This document shows, one piece after another, positions 15,383 through 16,042 of a DNA stretch of 16,042 nt (within the stretch, counting starts at the first letter, position 1; each line of letters opens with the position of its first letter). Under the pieces are notes generated by a model, which was not told the DNA's origin, searched no databases, and was given only the letters and a program-made list of their open reading frames with translations. The stretch spans positions 1 to 16,042 of the forward strand of contig CAKSBI010000045.1 in NCBI GenBank assembly GCA_934437985.1, given 5' to 3'. The position numbers and the translations under genes are program-made. The stretch is from an uncultured Lachnospiraceae bacterium (GTDB taxonomy: Bacteria; Bacillota; Clostridia; Lachnospirales; Lachnospiraceae).

Positions 15383-15823
15383 TTATATCACAATGACACA
15401 TTTTTCACAAAAAATATATACCTTGCAACTAACACTGATGGTAACAGCACACAGAAAACCTCTAGCAAGTTTGATAGAATCCCAGTCAATGTTTTTGATC
15501 TTATCCAAAAGTTCTTCTTTTGAATTTGCCTGAACCGTAGTTTTTCTTACTTCGGTTTGTTTTGACTGTTCCTTTTTCTTTGCCTCTTTCTTCTCAGCAG
15601 CTTTCTTTTCCTGAAGTTTTTCAAGATATTCTTTCTGACTGGCTGATGATTTTTCCAGTTGTGCAAAGAAGGTTGTAGTTCCGTCACTATTAAAAGATAT
15701 GCCAAATTTTGTTATTTTTGTATCAGCATCTGCATTGCCGTTAGTCTTACCGAATGCTCTTTCAAAGCCGAACTGGGCATTGATTTCATCTGACATACGC
15801 AAAGCTCCCTCAATGCTATGCAT
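15383..15823 (-). pseudogene. truncated DUF6033-like protein gene
   Basis: The open part reads MHSIEGALRMSDEINAQFGF, then ERAFGKT, ITKFGISFNSDGTTTFFAQL, a Lys/Glu/Ala-rich helical stretch (about 62-92), and NSKEELLDKIKNIDWDSIK. This resembles the C-terminal half of the DUF6033-type proteins common in Lachnospiraceae. I do not know their function. Homology-like sequence (SDPKYYAEK) continues in frame upstream of the ATG to 15850, where a TAA stops it, and there is no ribosome site, so the N-terminal part is missing. The last 27 residues (LARGFLCAVTISVSCKVYIF and onward) are Cys/Val-rich and unlike the rest, which suggests the true C-terminus is also lost. A short functional protein from an alternative start is less likely. 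Confidence 0.55.
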
Positions 15824-15854
15824 TTTTTCTGCATAATATTTCGGATCTGATTAT

Positions 15855-16042
15855 TTACACCTTCAAATCAACATTGTGCTTTTTTATAACTTCTTTGTGC
15901 TTTTTCATCGAGAATACTTCTTTTTCTTCCTTTGTATCCTTTGCTTTTTCCAACTGCTTCTGCCTAATTTCTTCGGCTTTTTCACTCATATTCTGGAGAA
16001 AGGATTTTACTTTTGAATCTTTATGTCCTATTGCCCATGAAC
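15855..16042 (-). CDS. Partial Lys/Glu-rich protein, 3' end only (possible DUF6033-like paralogue)
   Basis: The last 61 codons of a gene that enters from beyond the right edge. It reads WAIGHKDSKVKSFLQNMSEK, then AEEIRQKQLEKAKDTKEEKE, then MKKHKEVIKKHNVDLKV and a TAA. It is highly charged and should form one or two long helices, like the tail of the neighbouring DUF6033-like fragment, so it may be a tandem paralogue. The stop lies only 1 bp from the TAA that interrupts the next fragment. The 5' part, start and function are not visible. Confidence 0.55.
   Translation of the reverse strand, partial: SWAIGHKDSKVKSFLQNMSEKAEEIRQKQLEKAKDTKEEKEVFSMKKHKEVIKKHNVDLKV

Noticed and set aside
152..15533. 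Plus-strand ORFs across the window
   Set aside because: They run antisense to well-supported minus-strand genes, show low-complexity or shadow-like translations, and have no recognisable domains or consistent ribosome sites.

Overview
The window reads as Lachnospiraceae-like (Clostridia) chromosome. It is moderately AT-rich, with strong AGGAGG-type ribosome sites. It carries 7TM hybrid sensor kinases, a DUF5685/J-protein pair, an AGCS and an NSS amino-acid transporter, and a DUF6033-like protein, all common in that family. This is family-level inference; no rRNA or marker gene is present. Every gene I can support lies on the minus strand, so transcription runs from high to low coordinates. 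The plus-strand ORFs look like shadows of these genes.

Right edge (about 15100-16042): a decayed zone. It holds the 3' end of a Lys/Glu-rich protein gene, a truncated DUF6033-like gene, and a 45-codon tspO remnant that has lost its first segment and its middle, followed by an apparently intact terminator.

Regulatory zone (13567-15100): an XRE repressor-like gene with several palindromes upstream, a 67-bp element bounded by a perfect 13-bp inverted repeat, and a LytTR response regulator with a possibly structured leader.

Central unit (6484-13496): a promoter overlapping the response-regulator stop codon drives a 7TM hybrid histidine kinase. The kinase is followed, almost without gaps, by a DUF5685 protein, a J-domain protein with a Cys-rich tail and a small membrane protein, then by an NSS transporter and an AGCS symporter. 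A clear hairpin terminator closes the unit.

Left unit (19-6412): the promoter for nicotinate phosphoribosyltransferase is embedded in that terminator. Downstream lie a second 7TM hybrid kinase, an lrgA/lrgB pair (holin-like, or pyruvate transport), a LysR regulator and a GDSL hydrolase. I see no internal terminator, so this may be one long transcript linking NAD salvage, sensing and metabolite flux, although internal promoters cannot be excluded.

Four gene starts were moved inward from the longest ORF (pncB, the NSS transporter, the LytTR regulator and the XRE regulator), and the small membrane protein was also trimmed. The DUF5685 gene starts with TTG.
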